Part shown: positions 56,407 through 64,000 of the stretch, in pieces
How the letters are laid out: the number at the start of each line of letters is the position of its first letter
Numbering within the stretch: the first letter of the stretch is position 1
NCBI GenBank assembly: GCA_016861185.1
Contig: BOKW01000003.1
Coordinates: forward strand, 1 to 64,000
Reading direction: 5' to 3'
Length of the DNA stretch: 64,000 nucleotides
Source: Betaproteobacteria bacterium
Lineage (GTDB): Bacteria; Pseudomonadota; Gammaproteobacteria; Burkholderiales; Burkholderiaceae_F
Notes under the pieces: generated by a model
Databases searched by the model: none
What the model was told of the DNA's origin: nothing
What the model saw: only the letters and a program-made list of their open reading frames with translations
Position numbers and translations under genes: made by a program

Positions 56407-58440
56407 ATGTCCAAACCCACATCGAAAGTGCTCGTCATCAACGACGAGCCCTTGATCCTGAAGGATCTGCTCAAGGGACTGAACGCGGCGGCGCGGACAC
56501 TCGACAACCCCTTCGGCCTCACCTTCGTCGGCGCGCTGACCGCGCGCGAAGGGCTGCAACTGATCGAAAGAGACGGCGACATCCAGATCGTCATCGTCGA
56601 CGACAAGCTGTACGCCGTGCAGGAGGGCCCGCGCAAGGCACCGCCGGCGCGCAACGGCAGCAAGGAGTCGCCGCGCAGCCTGCAGGTCAGCGCGCTGAAG
56701 CTGGTGCAGAAGATCACCGCGCTGCGGCCCGAGCTCGACATCTACATCCTGATCGAGAAGGAGAAGGAGGACCAGGTCGTCGACGCGCTTTTCGCCGAGG
56801 CGGTCGACGGCTACTTCTACCGCGAGGAGCGCGACTACCGCGGCATCTACCGCATCCTCAACGCGCAGATCGCCGAGCGCGCGCGCACGCCCTTCTACGA
56901 CGCGCTGCGCGCTTACGTGCTGTCGGCCAAGGACGCGTGGCATACGCCCGGGCATTCGAGCGGCGACTCGCTGCGCGGCAGCCCCTGGGTCGACGAGTTC
57001 TACGAATTCATGGGCGAGCACGTGTTCGACGCCGACCTGTCCGTGTCGGTCAAGGCGCTCGACTCGCTGATGGAGCCGACCGGCGTGATCGCCGAGGCGC
57101 AGCAGATGGCGGCCAACGCCTTCGGCGCACGCAAGACGTTCTTCGCCACCAACGGCACCTCGACCGCGAACAAGGTGATCCTGCAGACGCTGATCGCGCC
57201 GGGCGAGAAGCTGCTGCTCGACCGCAACTGCCACAAGAGCGTGCACCACGGCGTCGTGCTGTCGGGCGCGCAGCCGATCTACCTCGATTCCAGCGTCAAC
57301 CGCAAGTACGGCGTATTCGGCCCGGTGCCGAAGAAGACGCTGCTGCGCGCGATCGAGGAGCACCCCGATGCGCAGCTCCTGGTGCTGACGTCGTGCACCT
57401 ACGACGGCCTCAGATACGATCTGAAGCCGATCATCGACGCGGCGCACGCGCGCAACATCAAGGTGCTGATCGACGAGGCGTGGTTCTCGCACGCGCGCTT
57501 CCACCCCGATCTGCGTCCGACCGCACTCGAGTCCGGCGCCGACTACGCGACGCAGTCGGCGCATAAGACGCTGTCGGCGTTCTCGCAGGCCGCCTTCATC
57601 CACGTCAACGACCCGACGTTCAAGGAGCACCTGTTCCGCGAGAACTTCAACATGCACACGTCGACCAGCCCGATGTACAGCATGATCGCGAGCCTCGACG
57701 TGAGCCGCAAGCAGATGATGATGGAGGGTTACAAGCTGCTCGAGCGCACGCTGATGCTGGCGGGCGAGCTGCGCCAGCAGATCAACTCGACCGGCGCGTT
57801 CCGCGTGCTTGAGCTCGAGGATCTGCTGCCCGACGAGGTCAAGGACGACAACATCCGTCTCGACCCCACCAAGATCACGGTCGACATCTCCTCGTGCGGC
57901 ATGACAGTCGACGAGCTGCAGGCCGAGCTGTTCACGCGTTTCAACATCACGATCGAGAAATCGACTTTCAACACGATCACGCTGCTGCTGACGGTCGGCA
58001 CGACGCGCTCGAAGTGCTCGCGGCTGTACGACGCGCTGATGCGGATCGCGCGCGAAAAGCGCGCGCCGCGCCGGCTGTACCGCACGCCTGATCTGCCGCC
58101 GTTCACCGAGCTGGTCTATCTGCCGCGCGACGCGTACTACTGCGGCGGCGAACTGGTGCCGCTGCTCGACGAAAACGACCAGGCCAACGCCTCGCTCGCC
58201 GGCCGCATCTGCGCCGACCAGATCGTCCCCTACCCGCCCGGCATCCCGGTGCTGGTGCCGGGCCAGTTGATCACCGAGAACATCGTCGAGTACCTGATCC
58301 GCTACCTGCGCGTGCAGAACAAGGTCGAGTTGCACGGCGTGGCCTATCAGGGCTATTTCCCCAGCATCCGCGTGCTGAGCGCCGCCGAGGAGCGGCGCCT
58401 GTCGTCGCTGCGCGAACTGCCGCGACAGAAGGCCGCGTAG
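56407..58440 (+). CDS. Orn/Lys/Arg decarboxylase, biodegradative (wing-domain) type
   Basis: PLP-dependent fold-type I decarboxylase of 677 residues, likely for arginine, lysine or ornithine. The N-terminal receiver-like wing domain (KVLVINDEPLILKDLLKG) is of the acid-induced decarboxylase kind. The PLP lysine is Lys387 in SAHKTLSAF, with HTSTSPMYSMIASLD after it. GTSTANKVILQTLIAPGE and DRNCHKSVHHG are cofactor-site blocks. No amino acid/polyamine antiporter gene is adjacent. Which amino acid it uses cannot be told from motifs alone. Confidence 0.93.
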   Translation: MSKPTSKVLVINDEPLILKDLLKGLNAAARTLDNPFGLTFVGALTAREGLQLIERDGDIQIVIVDDKLYAVQEGPRKAPPARNGSKESPRSLQVSALKLVQKITALRPELDIYILIEKEKEDQVVDALFAEAVDGYFYREERDYRGIYRILNAQIAERARTPFYDALRAYVLSAKDAWHTPGHSSGDSLRGSPWVDEFYEFMGEHVFDADLSVSVKALDSLMEPTGVIAEAQQMAANAFGARKTFFATNGTSTANKVILQTLIAPGEKLLLDRNCHKSVHHGVVLSGAQPIYLDSSVNRKYGVFGPVPKKTLLRAIEEHPDAQLLVLTSCTYDGLRYDLKPIIDAAHARNIKVLIDEAWFSHARFHPDLRPTALESGADYATQSAHKTLSAFSQAAFIHVNDPTFKEHLFRENFNMHTSTSPMYSMIASLDVSRKQMMMEGYKLLERTLMLAGELRQQINSTGAFRVLELEDLLPDEVKDDNIRLDPTKITVDISSCGMTVDELQAELFTRFNITIEKSTFNTITLLLTVGTTRSKCSRLYDALMRIAREKRAPRRLYRTPDLPPFTELVYLPRDAYYCGGELVPLLDENDQANASLAGRICADQIVPYPPGIPVLVPGQLITENIVEYLIRYLRVQNKVELHGVAYQGYFPSIRVLSAAEERRLSSLRELPRQKAA

Positions 58441-58443
58441 TCC

Positions 58444-58524
58444 GCGCGATTCGCGGCGCCGGCTGGCGAAACCTGCGAATCGCGCCCGCCCCGACTGGGC
58501 GGCGCCGCCGCCGTGCCAGCCGGC
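58444..58524. repeat. Interleaved inverted repeats after the decarboxylase
   Basis: Three perfect inverted repeats: GCGCGATTCGC/GCGAATCGCGC (58444-58454, 58475-58485), GCCGGCTGGC/GCCAGCCGGC (58458-58467, 58515-58524) and CCGCCC/GGGCGG (58486-58502). The left arm of the second lies in the loop of the first, so they could form a pseudoknot. There is no T run. It may be an RNA element or compact terminator region. Confidence 0.6.
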
Positions 58525-58645
58525 GGATCCCGACATCGGAGCGCCAAGCCGCCGCATCCGCCCTGCGGCGTACCGCGTATCTGCGCTGCCGACCCCGCGA
58601 AGCCGCGGGGCGGCGCCGTGTCTGATCTAGTCGGGAGCGAATCGT

Positions 58646-59287
58646 ATGTTCAACGCGCAGATCGTTTCCGCTCACAATGCCGCGGCCGCCGCTGGCCGCT
58701 TCGTCTGGTTCACCGCCTCAGCGCTCGCCGTGGTGTTCTTCGTTCACGCGGCGATGCGGTTCCTGGTCATTACCGAGGCTTCGTACAAGGTCTTCTGAGT
58801 CAACCGCTACGCGCTGCTCGCGCACTTCGTCGGCGGCTCGATTGCACTGCTCGCCGGCATCTTCCAGTTCTGGGCCGGGCTGCGCGAGCGCCACCCCGCT
58901 GTGCATCGCTTCACCGGCCGGCTGTACCTGGCCGGCGGCGCGCTCGGCGCCGCCGCGGCGTTCGACATGTCGTTCAACTCGGTCGTGAGTTGGACGTTCG
59001 GCGTTACCGGCTTCACGATGGCCAGCGCCTGGACGATCTGCACTGCGATGGCCTTTGCGGCGATCCGCCGGCGGCAGGTGCAGGCCCACCGCGAATGGAT
59101 GATCCGCGGTTACGTCGTGCTGTTCGGCTTCGTCGTCTTTCGCGCGCTGTTCGCCGAGCTGGGCACGCTGCAGGAGCGGCTGACCGCCATCATGTGGCTG
59201 TGCTGGGTCGCGCCGCTGCTCGTGGCCGAAGTCGTGCTGCAATGGCGGCGTACGTTCGGCCCGCTCGAACGAAAGCCGCCCCGATGA
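58646..59287 (+). pseudogene. DUF2306 membrane protein gene with an in-frame stop
   Basis: From the ATG at 58646 (with GGGAG upstream) the frame encodes MFNAQIVSAHNAAAAAG and so on for 50 codons, meets TGA at 58796-58798, and continues to 59287 as VNRYALLAHFVGGSIALLAG and a typical DUF2306 membrane protein (HPAVHRFTGRLYLAGGALG). The continuous homology across the stop shows one gene broken by a single codon, possibly TGG to TGA. A GTG at 58901 could restart a 128-residue product. Its end overlaps the GNAT gene by four bases, so loss of expression may affect coupling. Confidence 0.8.
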
Positions 59288-59727
59288 ATCGTTTTCGAAC
59301 CGCCTGCGAAGCCGACCTCGACGCGATCGTCGGCCTGATGCGGCGTTACTACGCCGAAGACGCTTATGCCTTCGCCGAAGACGAAGCGCGGCAGGCCGCG
59401 CTTGCGCTGATCCACGACGAGCGCCTGGGACGGCTGTGGGTCGCCGAAGTCGAAGGCCGCGTCGTCGGCTACCTCGCCGTGACGCTGGGTTTCAGCCTCG
59501 AGTATCGCGGCGTCGATGCCTTCGTCGACGAGTTGTACATCGCCGAAGGGAGCCGCGGCCGCGGACTGGGTACCGATGCGCTGGCGACGGCGGAGCGCTA
59601 CTGCCGCAGCCGCGGCGTCAAGGCGATCCACCTCGAGGTCGAACGCCATCGGACCGCGGCGCTCGCGATCTACCGCCGCGCGGGTTTCGAGGACCACGAC
59701 CGGTACCTGCTCAGCAAACGGCTTTGA
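59284..59727 (+). CDS. GNAT family N-acetyltransferase
   Basis: 147 residues with the acetyl-CoA motif IAEGSRGRGLGTDAL and the C-terminal RRAGFEDHDRYLL. RFRTACEADLDAIVGLMRRY opens the domain. The ATG overlaps the stop of the DUF2306 gene (ATGA). Substrate unknown; the next genes make arginine, but no functional link is shown. Confidence 0.88.
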   Translation: MNRFRTACEADLDAIVGLMRRYYAEDAYAFAEDEARQAALALIHDERLGRLWVAEVEGRVVGYLAVTLGFSLEYRGVDAFVDELYIAEGSRGRGLGTDALATAERYCRSRGVKAIHLEVERHRTAALAIYRRAGFEDHDRYLLSKRL

Positions 59728-59752
59728 GCCGCGGCCGCGGCTCGCGTCTTCC

Positions 59753-59758
59753 TATAAT
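59753..59758 (+). promoter_or_regulatory. Candidate -10 box of argD
   Basis: A perfect TATAAT 55 bases before the argD ATG. A GC-rich hairpin (CGCGGCGCG-CTT-CGCGCCGCG) follows in the leader and ends with ATTTCG; it might affect expression. No clear -35 at the right spacing. Confidence 0.5.
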
Positions 59759-59812
59759 TCGCCCGTCGCGGCGCGCTTCGCGCCGCGATTTCGTTTCCGC
59801 GCCGGAGCCGCC

Positions 59813-61006
59813 ATGTCGTCGCATCTGATGAATACCTACAACCGCCTGCCGGTCGCGTTCACGCACGGCAAGGGCGCGTGGCTGTACGGCGACGACGGCA
59901 ACGCGTACCTGGACGCGCTCGCGGGCATCGCGGTCAACGGGCTCGGCCACGCCCATCCGCGGCTCGTCCGTGCGCTCGCCGACCAGGTCGGCAAGCTGAT
60001 CCATACGTCGAACGTCTATCGGGTCCGCGAGCAGGAGGCGCTCGCGGACCGCATCTGCGCGCTGTCGGACATGGACGAGGTGTTCTTCGCCAACTCCGGC
60101 TCCGAGGCGAACGAAGGCGCGCTGAAGCTCGTGCGCTTCTACGGCCACAAGCACGGCAACCCCGAAGCGCAGACGATCGTGATGGAGCATGCGTGGCACG
60201 GGCGCACGCTCGCCACGCTCGCCGCCACCGGCAGCGAGAAGGCGCGCAAGGGCTTCGATCCGCTGCCGTCGGGCTTCATCCGCGTGCCTTACAACGATCT
60301 GGCGGCGATCGAGCGCGTCGCCGCGCAGGATGGGCGCGTGCAGGCCGTCTGGCTCGAGGTGCTGCAGGGCGAAGGCGGCATCCGTGTGGCCGAGCGCGAC
60401 TACGTGCGTGCGTTGCGCCGCCTGTGCGACGAGCGCGGCTGGTTGCTGATGATCGACGAGGTGCAATCGGGCATCGGCCGCACCGGCAAGTGGTTCGGCT
60501 ACCAGTGGGCCGACATCCGGCCCGACGTGATCACGCTCGCGAAGGGACTGGGGTCGGGCGTGCCGATCGGCGCGGTGGTGGCGCGCGGACGCGCCGCCGG
60601 CGTGCTCGGCCCGGGCAATCACGGTTCGACCTTCGGCGGCGGACCGCTCGCGTGCCGCGCGGGGCTGGAGACGCTGGCGATCGTCGAGGAAGAGAACCTG
60701 ATGGCCAACGCCGCCGCGCAGGGCGAACGGATCCGCGCCGGCTTCGCGCGCGAACTGGCCGGTGTGCCGGGCGTGGTCGCGATCCGCGGCCAGGGGCTGA
60801 TGATCGGCATCGAGCTGGACCGCCCGTGCGGCGACCTGGTCAAACGCGCGCTCGACGCGAAGCTGCTGATCAACGTCACCCAGGAGCGCGTGATCCGGCT
60901 GCTGCCGCCGCTGGTGATCGACGCGCACGAAGCCGACGAGATCGTCGCGCGGCTGGCGCCTCTCGTGCGCGCTTTCCTGGCCGAAGCGGCGCCGCGGGCC
61001 ACATAG
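59813..61006 (+). CDS. argD: Acetylornithine aminotransferase
   Basis: PLP-dependent class III aminotransferase of the arginine pathway, exchanging the amino group between glutamate and N-acetylglutamate semialdehyde; in many bacteria it also acts in lysine synthesis. The 397 residues show ANSGSEANEGALKL, DEVQSGIGRTGKW and the PLP lysine, Lys244, in TLAKGLGSGVPIGA. The start at 59813 (MSSHLMNTYNRLPV) is the family N-terminus. argF follows after eight bases, supporting argD over other class III transaminases. Confidence 0.94.
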   Translation: MSSHLMNTYNRLPVAFTHGKGAWLYGDDGNAYLDALAGIAVNGLGHAHPRLVRALADQVGKLIHTSNVYRVREQEALADRICALSDMDEVFFANSGSEANEGALKLVRFYGHKHGNPEAQTIVMEHAWHGRTLATLAATGSEKARKGFDPLPSGFIRVPYNDLAAIERVAAQDGRVQAVWLEVLQGEGGIRVAERDYVRALRRLCDERGWLLMIDEVQSGIGRTGKWFGYQWADIRPDVITLAKGLGSGVPIGAVVARGRAAGVLGPGNHGSTFGGGPLACRAGLETLAIVEEENLMANAAAQGERIRAGFARELAGVPGVVAIRGQGLMIGIELDRPCGDLVKRALDAKLLINVTQERVIRLLPPLVIDAHEADEIVARLAPLVRAFLAEAAPRAT

Positions 61007-61014
61007 GAGTCGCC

Positions 61015-61938
61015 ATGCCGGACGGATCGATCAGGCACTTCCTGCAACTCGCCGACTTCACGCGCGACGAGATCGAGCACGTGTTCGAGCGCTCGCGCGT
61101 GATCAAGGACCGCTTCAAGCGCTACGAGTTCTACCAGCCGCTGCGCGACCGCACGCTCGCGATGGTGTTCGAGAAGGCGAGCACGCGCACGCGCGTGAGC
61201 TTCGAGGCCGGCATGTACCAGATGGGCGGCTCGGTGATCCACATCACGACCGGCGACTCGCAGCTCGGGCGTGCCGAGCCGATTGAGGACACGGCGCGCG
61301 TGATCTCGCGCATGGTCGACCTCGTGATGATCCGCACCTACGAGCAGACGAAGATCGAGCGCTTCGCCGCGTATTCGCGCGTGCCGGTGATCAACGGTTT
61401 GACTAACGAATACCACCCCTGCCAGATCCTCGCCGACATCTTCACCTTCATCGAGCAGCGCGGAGCGATCGCGGGGCGCACGGTCGCGTGGATCGGCGAC
61501 GCGAACAACATGGCGTACACCTGGCTGCAGGCCGCGAAGCTGCTCGGCTTCACCGTGCACGTGTCCACACCGCCCGCGTACGCGCTCGACCCGAAGCTCG
61601 CGCCGCCTGGGCCGCACTTCAAGGTCTTCGACAATCCGCGCGACGCCGCGCGCGGCGCGCACCTCGTGACGACCGATGTCTGGACCAGCATGGGCTACGA
61701 GGCGGAGAACGAAGCGCGCCGCCAGGCTTTCACGCACTGGCGCGTCGACGCCGCGCTGATGAAGTTCGCCGCGCCCGATGCGCTCTTCATGCACTGCCTG
61801 CCGGCGCACCGCGGCGAGGAGGTCACCGAAGAGGTGCTCGAGGGCCCGCAGTCGGTCGTCTGGGATGAAGCTGAAAACAGGCTGCACGTGCAAAAGGCGC
61901 TCATGGAATACCTTCTGCTTGGACGCGATGTTCACTAA
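61015..61938 (+). CDS. argF: Ornithine carbamoyltransferase
   Basis: Makes citrulline from ornithine and carbamoyl phosphate. The 307 residues are full length. The carbamoyl-phosphate loop is STRTRVSFEAG, then HPCQILADIFT, and the ornithine site contains MHCLPAHRGEEV. The last 63 bases, from the Asn codon at 61876, are repeated with synonymous changes after the palindromic element that follows. The eight-base gap to argD indicates an operon. Confidence 0.97.
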   Translation: MPDGSIRHFLQLADFTRDEIEHVFERSRVIKDRFKRYEFYQPLRDRTLAMVFEKASTRTRVSFEAGMYQMGGSVIHITTGDSQLGRAEPIEDTARVISRMVDLVMIRTYEQTKIERFAAYSRVPVINGLTNEYHPCQILADIFTFIEQRGAIAGRTVAWIGDANNMAYTWLQAAKLLGFTVHVSTPPAYALDPKLAPPGPHFKVFDNPRDAARGAHLVTTDVWTSMGYEAENEARRQAFTHWRVDAALMKFAAPDALFMHCLPAHRGEEVTEEVLEGPQSVVWDEAENRLHVQKALMEYLLLGRDVH

Positions 61939-61957
61939 GGACGCCTTCGTGCAGCCT

Positions 61958-62020
61958 GTTTCGGCGCAGGCTAACCCGCGCAGCGGGTTAAGCCGCGCGC
62001 AGCGCGGCGGCCGAAGCCAG
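61958..62020 (+). repeat. Palindromic 3'-end element, copy B
   Basis: 63-nt core, 19 bases after the argF stop. The left arm is GTTTCGGCGCAGGCT. Hairpin 1 is AACCCGC-GCA-GCGGGTT, then AA, then hairpin 2 GCCGCGC-GCA-GCGCGGC. The right arm is GGCCGAAGCCAG. The outer arms can also pair (TTTCGGC with GCCGAAG), giving a three-way junction. It matches copy A in length and layout exactly. Confidence 0.92.
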
Positions 62021-62083
62021 AATCGGCTGCACGTGCAGAAGGCACTCATGGAATACCTGCTCCTTGGTCGGGACGTTCACTGA
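62021..62083 (+). repeat. Repeated gene end after element B
   Basis: 63 bases that repeat the argF end (61876-61938): 20 codons from N-R-L-H-V to R-D-V-H plus a stop. Ten bases differ and every difference is synonymous, including AGG to CGG for Arg and TAA to TGA at the stop. The copy joins the right arm of the element directly. Confidence 0.94.
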
Positions 62084-62101
62084 CCCGATGGTGCTGCGTA
62101 T

Positions 62102-63079
62102 ATGAACGCGAATCGCCGCAGGCTTCTTGCTTCCGCGGGCGGCTTGACATTGCTGGCTATGCGCCGCGCGACGGCGCAATCGTGGCCCGCAAAACCGATC
62201 CGGCTGGTCCTGACCGCACCGCCCGGCTCTTCGATCGACGTGCTCGGCCGTCTGATCGCCGGCGAGCTGCGCGCGCGGCTCGGCCAGCCGGTCGTGCCCG
62301 ACAATCGTCCGCAAGGGGGCGGCACCGTCGGCACCGACACGGTCGCGAAGGCCGAGCGCGACGGCTACACCATCGGGCTGTCGTTCACCGGACCGCTCGC
62401 GCTGGCGCCGCTGCTGTACGCCAGGCTGCCGTACGACCCCGCGCGCGATCTCGCGCCGATCGTGCTGGTCGGCTCCGCGCCGAACCTGCTCGCGGTCAAC
62501 AGTGCGTTGCCGGTGCAGAGCGCACGCGAGTTCATCGACTACGTTCGCCGGCGGCCGGGCCAGTTGAACTACGCCTCGGTCGGCAACGGCAGCAGCTCGC
62601 ACCTGGCGATGGAAATGCTGAAGGCGCAGGCCGGCCTGTACCTCGTGCATATCCCGTACAACGGCGCGCCGCCGGCGGTACAGGCGACCGCCGCGGGCGA
62701 CGTGCAGGCGATCATGTCGAACCCGACGTCGCTGATGCCCTTGATCCGCGCGGGTCGCGTTCGGCCGCTCGCAGTGACGAGCGCACAGCGCTGGCCTGGC
62801 ATCAAGGAACTGCCGACGATCGCGGAACTCGGCTACCCGGGATTCGAGGCGGTTGCATGGAACGGATTCGTCGCGCCGGCCGGCGCCCCGCGCGAGGTCG
62901 TCGAGCGGCTGAACCGCGAGATCAACGCCATCCTGCAGGTGCCCGACGTGCGCCAGCGCGTCGAGGCGGCAGGCTGGGATCCCGTCGGCGGGACGCCCGA
63001 GCAGTTCGCCGCCTACCTGAAGGCCGAGCGCACACGCTGGGCGCCGATCGTCAAGCGCGCCGGGGCGCGCGTCGACTGA
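62102..63079 (+). CDS. Bug-type (TctC family) solute-binding protein
   Basis: 325-residue periplasmic receptor of the tripartite tricarboxylate transporter family. A leader (RRRLLASAGGLTLLAMRRATAQ) precedes WPAKPIRLVLTAPPGSSID, and GGGTVGTDTVAKAERDGYT and HIPYNGAPPAVQATAAGDVQ are family blocks. Such receptors are numerous in Burkholderiales and often lack a neighbouring transporter, as here. The start lies 18 bases after the repeated argF end. Confidence 0.92.
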   Translation: MNANRRRLLASAGGLTLLAMRRATAQSWPAKPIRLVLTAPPGSSIDVLGRLIAGELRARLGQPVVPDNRPQGGGTVGTDTVAKAERDGYTIGLSFTGPLALAPLLYARLPYDPARDLAPIVLVGSAPNLLAVNSALPVQSAREFIDYVRRRPGQLNYASVGNGSSSHLAMEMLKAQAGLYLVHIPYNGAPPAVQATAAGDVQAIMSNPTSLMPLIRAGRVRPLAVTSAQRWPGIKELPTIAELGYPGFEAVAWNGFVAPAGAPREVVERLNREINAILQVPDVRQRVEAAGWDPVGGTPEQFAAYLKAERTRWAPIVKRAGARVD

Positions 63080-63169
63080 AGCCCGTCCGCCAAGGCGCGG
63101 CACAGTGCGGCCGGCCGACGCCGCGTATTCTTGACGCCCATCTCGAATAGCGTTTCGTTGCGATCGACG

Positions 63170-64000
63170 ATGTCCCTGCGCGGAGGATGTGCGGTCTGGC
63201 TTGTGTGCGGGTTGTTGTGGGCGGCGCCTTGCGCCGTCGGCGCTCGGACGTTCGCGCTGCCGCCCGAAGGCGACGCGCTCATCGGCTCGATCGCGACGGT
63301 GACCGCGCGGCACGAAGACACGCTGCTGGACATCGCCCGCGCGCACGAAGTCGGCTACGCGGAGATCGCGGCGGCCAACCCGGGCGTGGACCCGTGGCTG
63401 CCCGGTGAAGGCACGGACATCGTGCTGCCGACCCGGCACGTCCTGCCGGACGCCGCGCGGACGGGGCTCGTGCTCAACCTGCCGGAGTTTCGCCTCTACT
63501 ACTACGGCGCGCGTCGGCCCGGCGAACCGGGGCAAGTATCAACGTATCCGGTGAGCATCGGCGACGCGGACTGGCGCACGCCGCTGGGGCTCACCCGCGT
63601 CGTGTCCAAAGTGAAAAACCCTTCGTGGCGTCCGCCTGCGTCGATCCGCGCAGAACATGCGCGCAACGGCAACACGTTGCCCGTGGTGGTGCCGCCGGGC
63701 CCGGACAATCCCCTCGGCGAGTTCGCGCTGCGCCTCGCGCTGCCCGGTTACCTCATTCACGGCACCAACAAACCGTACGGCATTGGGATGCGGGTAACGC
63801 ACGGCTGCGTGCGTCTGTATCCCGAACATATCGCGCGGCTGTACCGCGAGCTGCCCGTCGGCACGCCGGTGCGCATCATCGACCAGCCGGTCAAGGCCGG
63901 CTGGGACGACGGCGTGCTTTACCTCGAGGTCCACCCGCCGCTGGCGGAAAGCCGGTCGGACGCCGGCGTCACCGCAGCGGTGCGCGCCGTGATCGCGGCC
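63170..64000 (+). CDS. L,D-transpeptidase (YkuD/ErfK type), partial
   Basis: The frame runs off the window end; 277 codons are present. A signal peptide (VWLVCGLLWAAPCAVGA) is followed by a LysM-like segment (HEDTLLDIARAHEVGYAEIA, AANPGVDPW) and the YkuD domain with GYLIHGTNKPYGIG and the catalytic Cys in RVTHGCVRLYPE. It crosslinks peptidoglycan or attaches lipoprotein to it in the periplasm. The ATG at 63170 is chosen as the first codon giving a signal peptide. The C-terminus is outside the window. Confidence 0.92.
   Translation, partial: MSLRGGCAVWLVCGLLWAAPCAVGARTFALPPEGDALIGSIATVTARHEDTLLDIARAHEVGYAEIAAANPGVDPWLPGEGTDIVLPTRHVLPDAARTGLVLNLPEFRLYYYGARRPGEPGQVSTYPVSIGDADWRTPLGLTRVVSKVKNPSWRPPASIRAEHARNGNTLPVVVPPGPDNPLGEFALRLALPGYLIHGTNKPYGIGMRVTHGCVRLYPEHIARLYRELPVGTPVRIIDQPVKAGWDDGVLYLEVHPPLAESRSDAGVTAAVRAVIAA

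Noticed and set aside
61958..62020. Integron attC site
   Set aside because: GTTAAGC in hairpin 1 resembles an attC box, but the matching RYYYAAC box is imperfect, other copies lack it, and there is no integrase or cassette series.

Overview
The window is GC-rich, densely coded DNA with the gene order of a betaproteobacterium, most likely of the order Burkholderiales. Three conserved blocks support this: ribF-ileS-lspA-coaBC-dut; clpS-clpA near a cold-shock gene and icd; and exbB/exbD-lpxK-trm112-kdsB-adk-hppA. The species cannot be named from the sequence alone. No tRNA, rRNA, CRISPR array, transposase, integrase or phage gene was seen.

Layout. 1-7.9 kb: a + strand run for flavin cofactor synthesis, isoleucyl-tRNA, lipoprotein maturation, CoA synthesis and dUTP removal, then an acyltransferase and an exported hydrolase-like protein. 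8.0-10.3 kb: a sulfide-dehydrogenase pair (c-type cytochrome plus flavoprotein) facing a di-heme cytochrome c4. 10.4-16.8 kb: clpA/clpS, a cold-shock protein, icd, a small Lys/Ala-rich exported protein, a DUF192 protein and a PuuD-like membrane protein. 16.9-27.6 kb: xseA, a TolQR/ExbBD-type pair, the lpxK-kdsB lipid A/KDO block, an orphan peptide-binding protein, adk, a proton-pumping pyrophosphatase, an OmpA-like protein and acetyltransferases, one of them fused to a carrier-protein domain. 28.4-46.1 kb: an accessory region with a giant autotransporter of about 3,420 residues, two one-component regulators, two methyltransferases, a cupin, a haloperoxidase-like protein and a methyltransferase gene remnant. 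46.1-56.1 kb: a fused CoA-transferase, two tandem unknown secreted proteins, an SDR dehydrogenase, gamma-glutamyltranspeptidase, a peroxiredoxin, a SirB1-like protein, murJ, rpsT and a DUF3579 protein. 56.4-64 kb: an Orn/Lys/Arg decarboxylase, a DUF2306 gene with an in-frame stop, a GNAT protein, argD, argF, a Bug-type binding protein and an L,D-transpeptidase cut by the window end.

The most unusual observation is a family of short palindromic elements at 23.3, 50.2 and 61.9 kb. Each sits just after the stop codon of a + strand gene. The core is 61-63 nt: fixed arms flank two adjacent hairpins whose stem sequences differ between copies but still pair. Directly after the core, the end of the upstream gene is repeated. 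In two cases the repeat is exactly 63 nt (20 codons plus stop), begins at an Asn codon, and differs from the gene's own end only at synonymous positions, including a swapped stop codon. This looks like an element that inserts at gene 3' ends together with a recoded gene end. I do not recognise it as a described family.

The second highlight is the autotransporter. Its passenger carries about 48 repeat units, many of which contain one RTX-like GGxGxDxxx nonapeptide, an unusual motif for a type V secreted protein.
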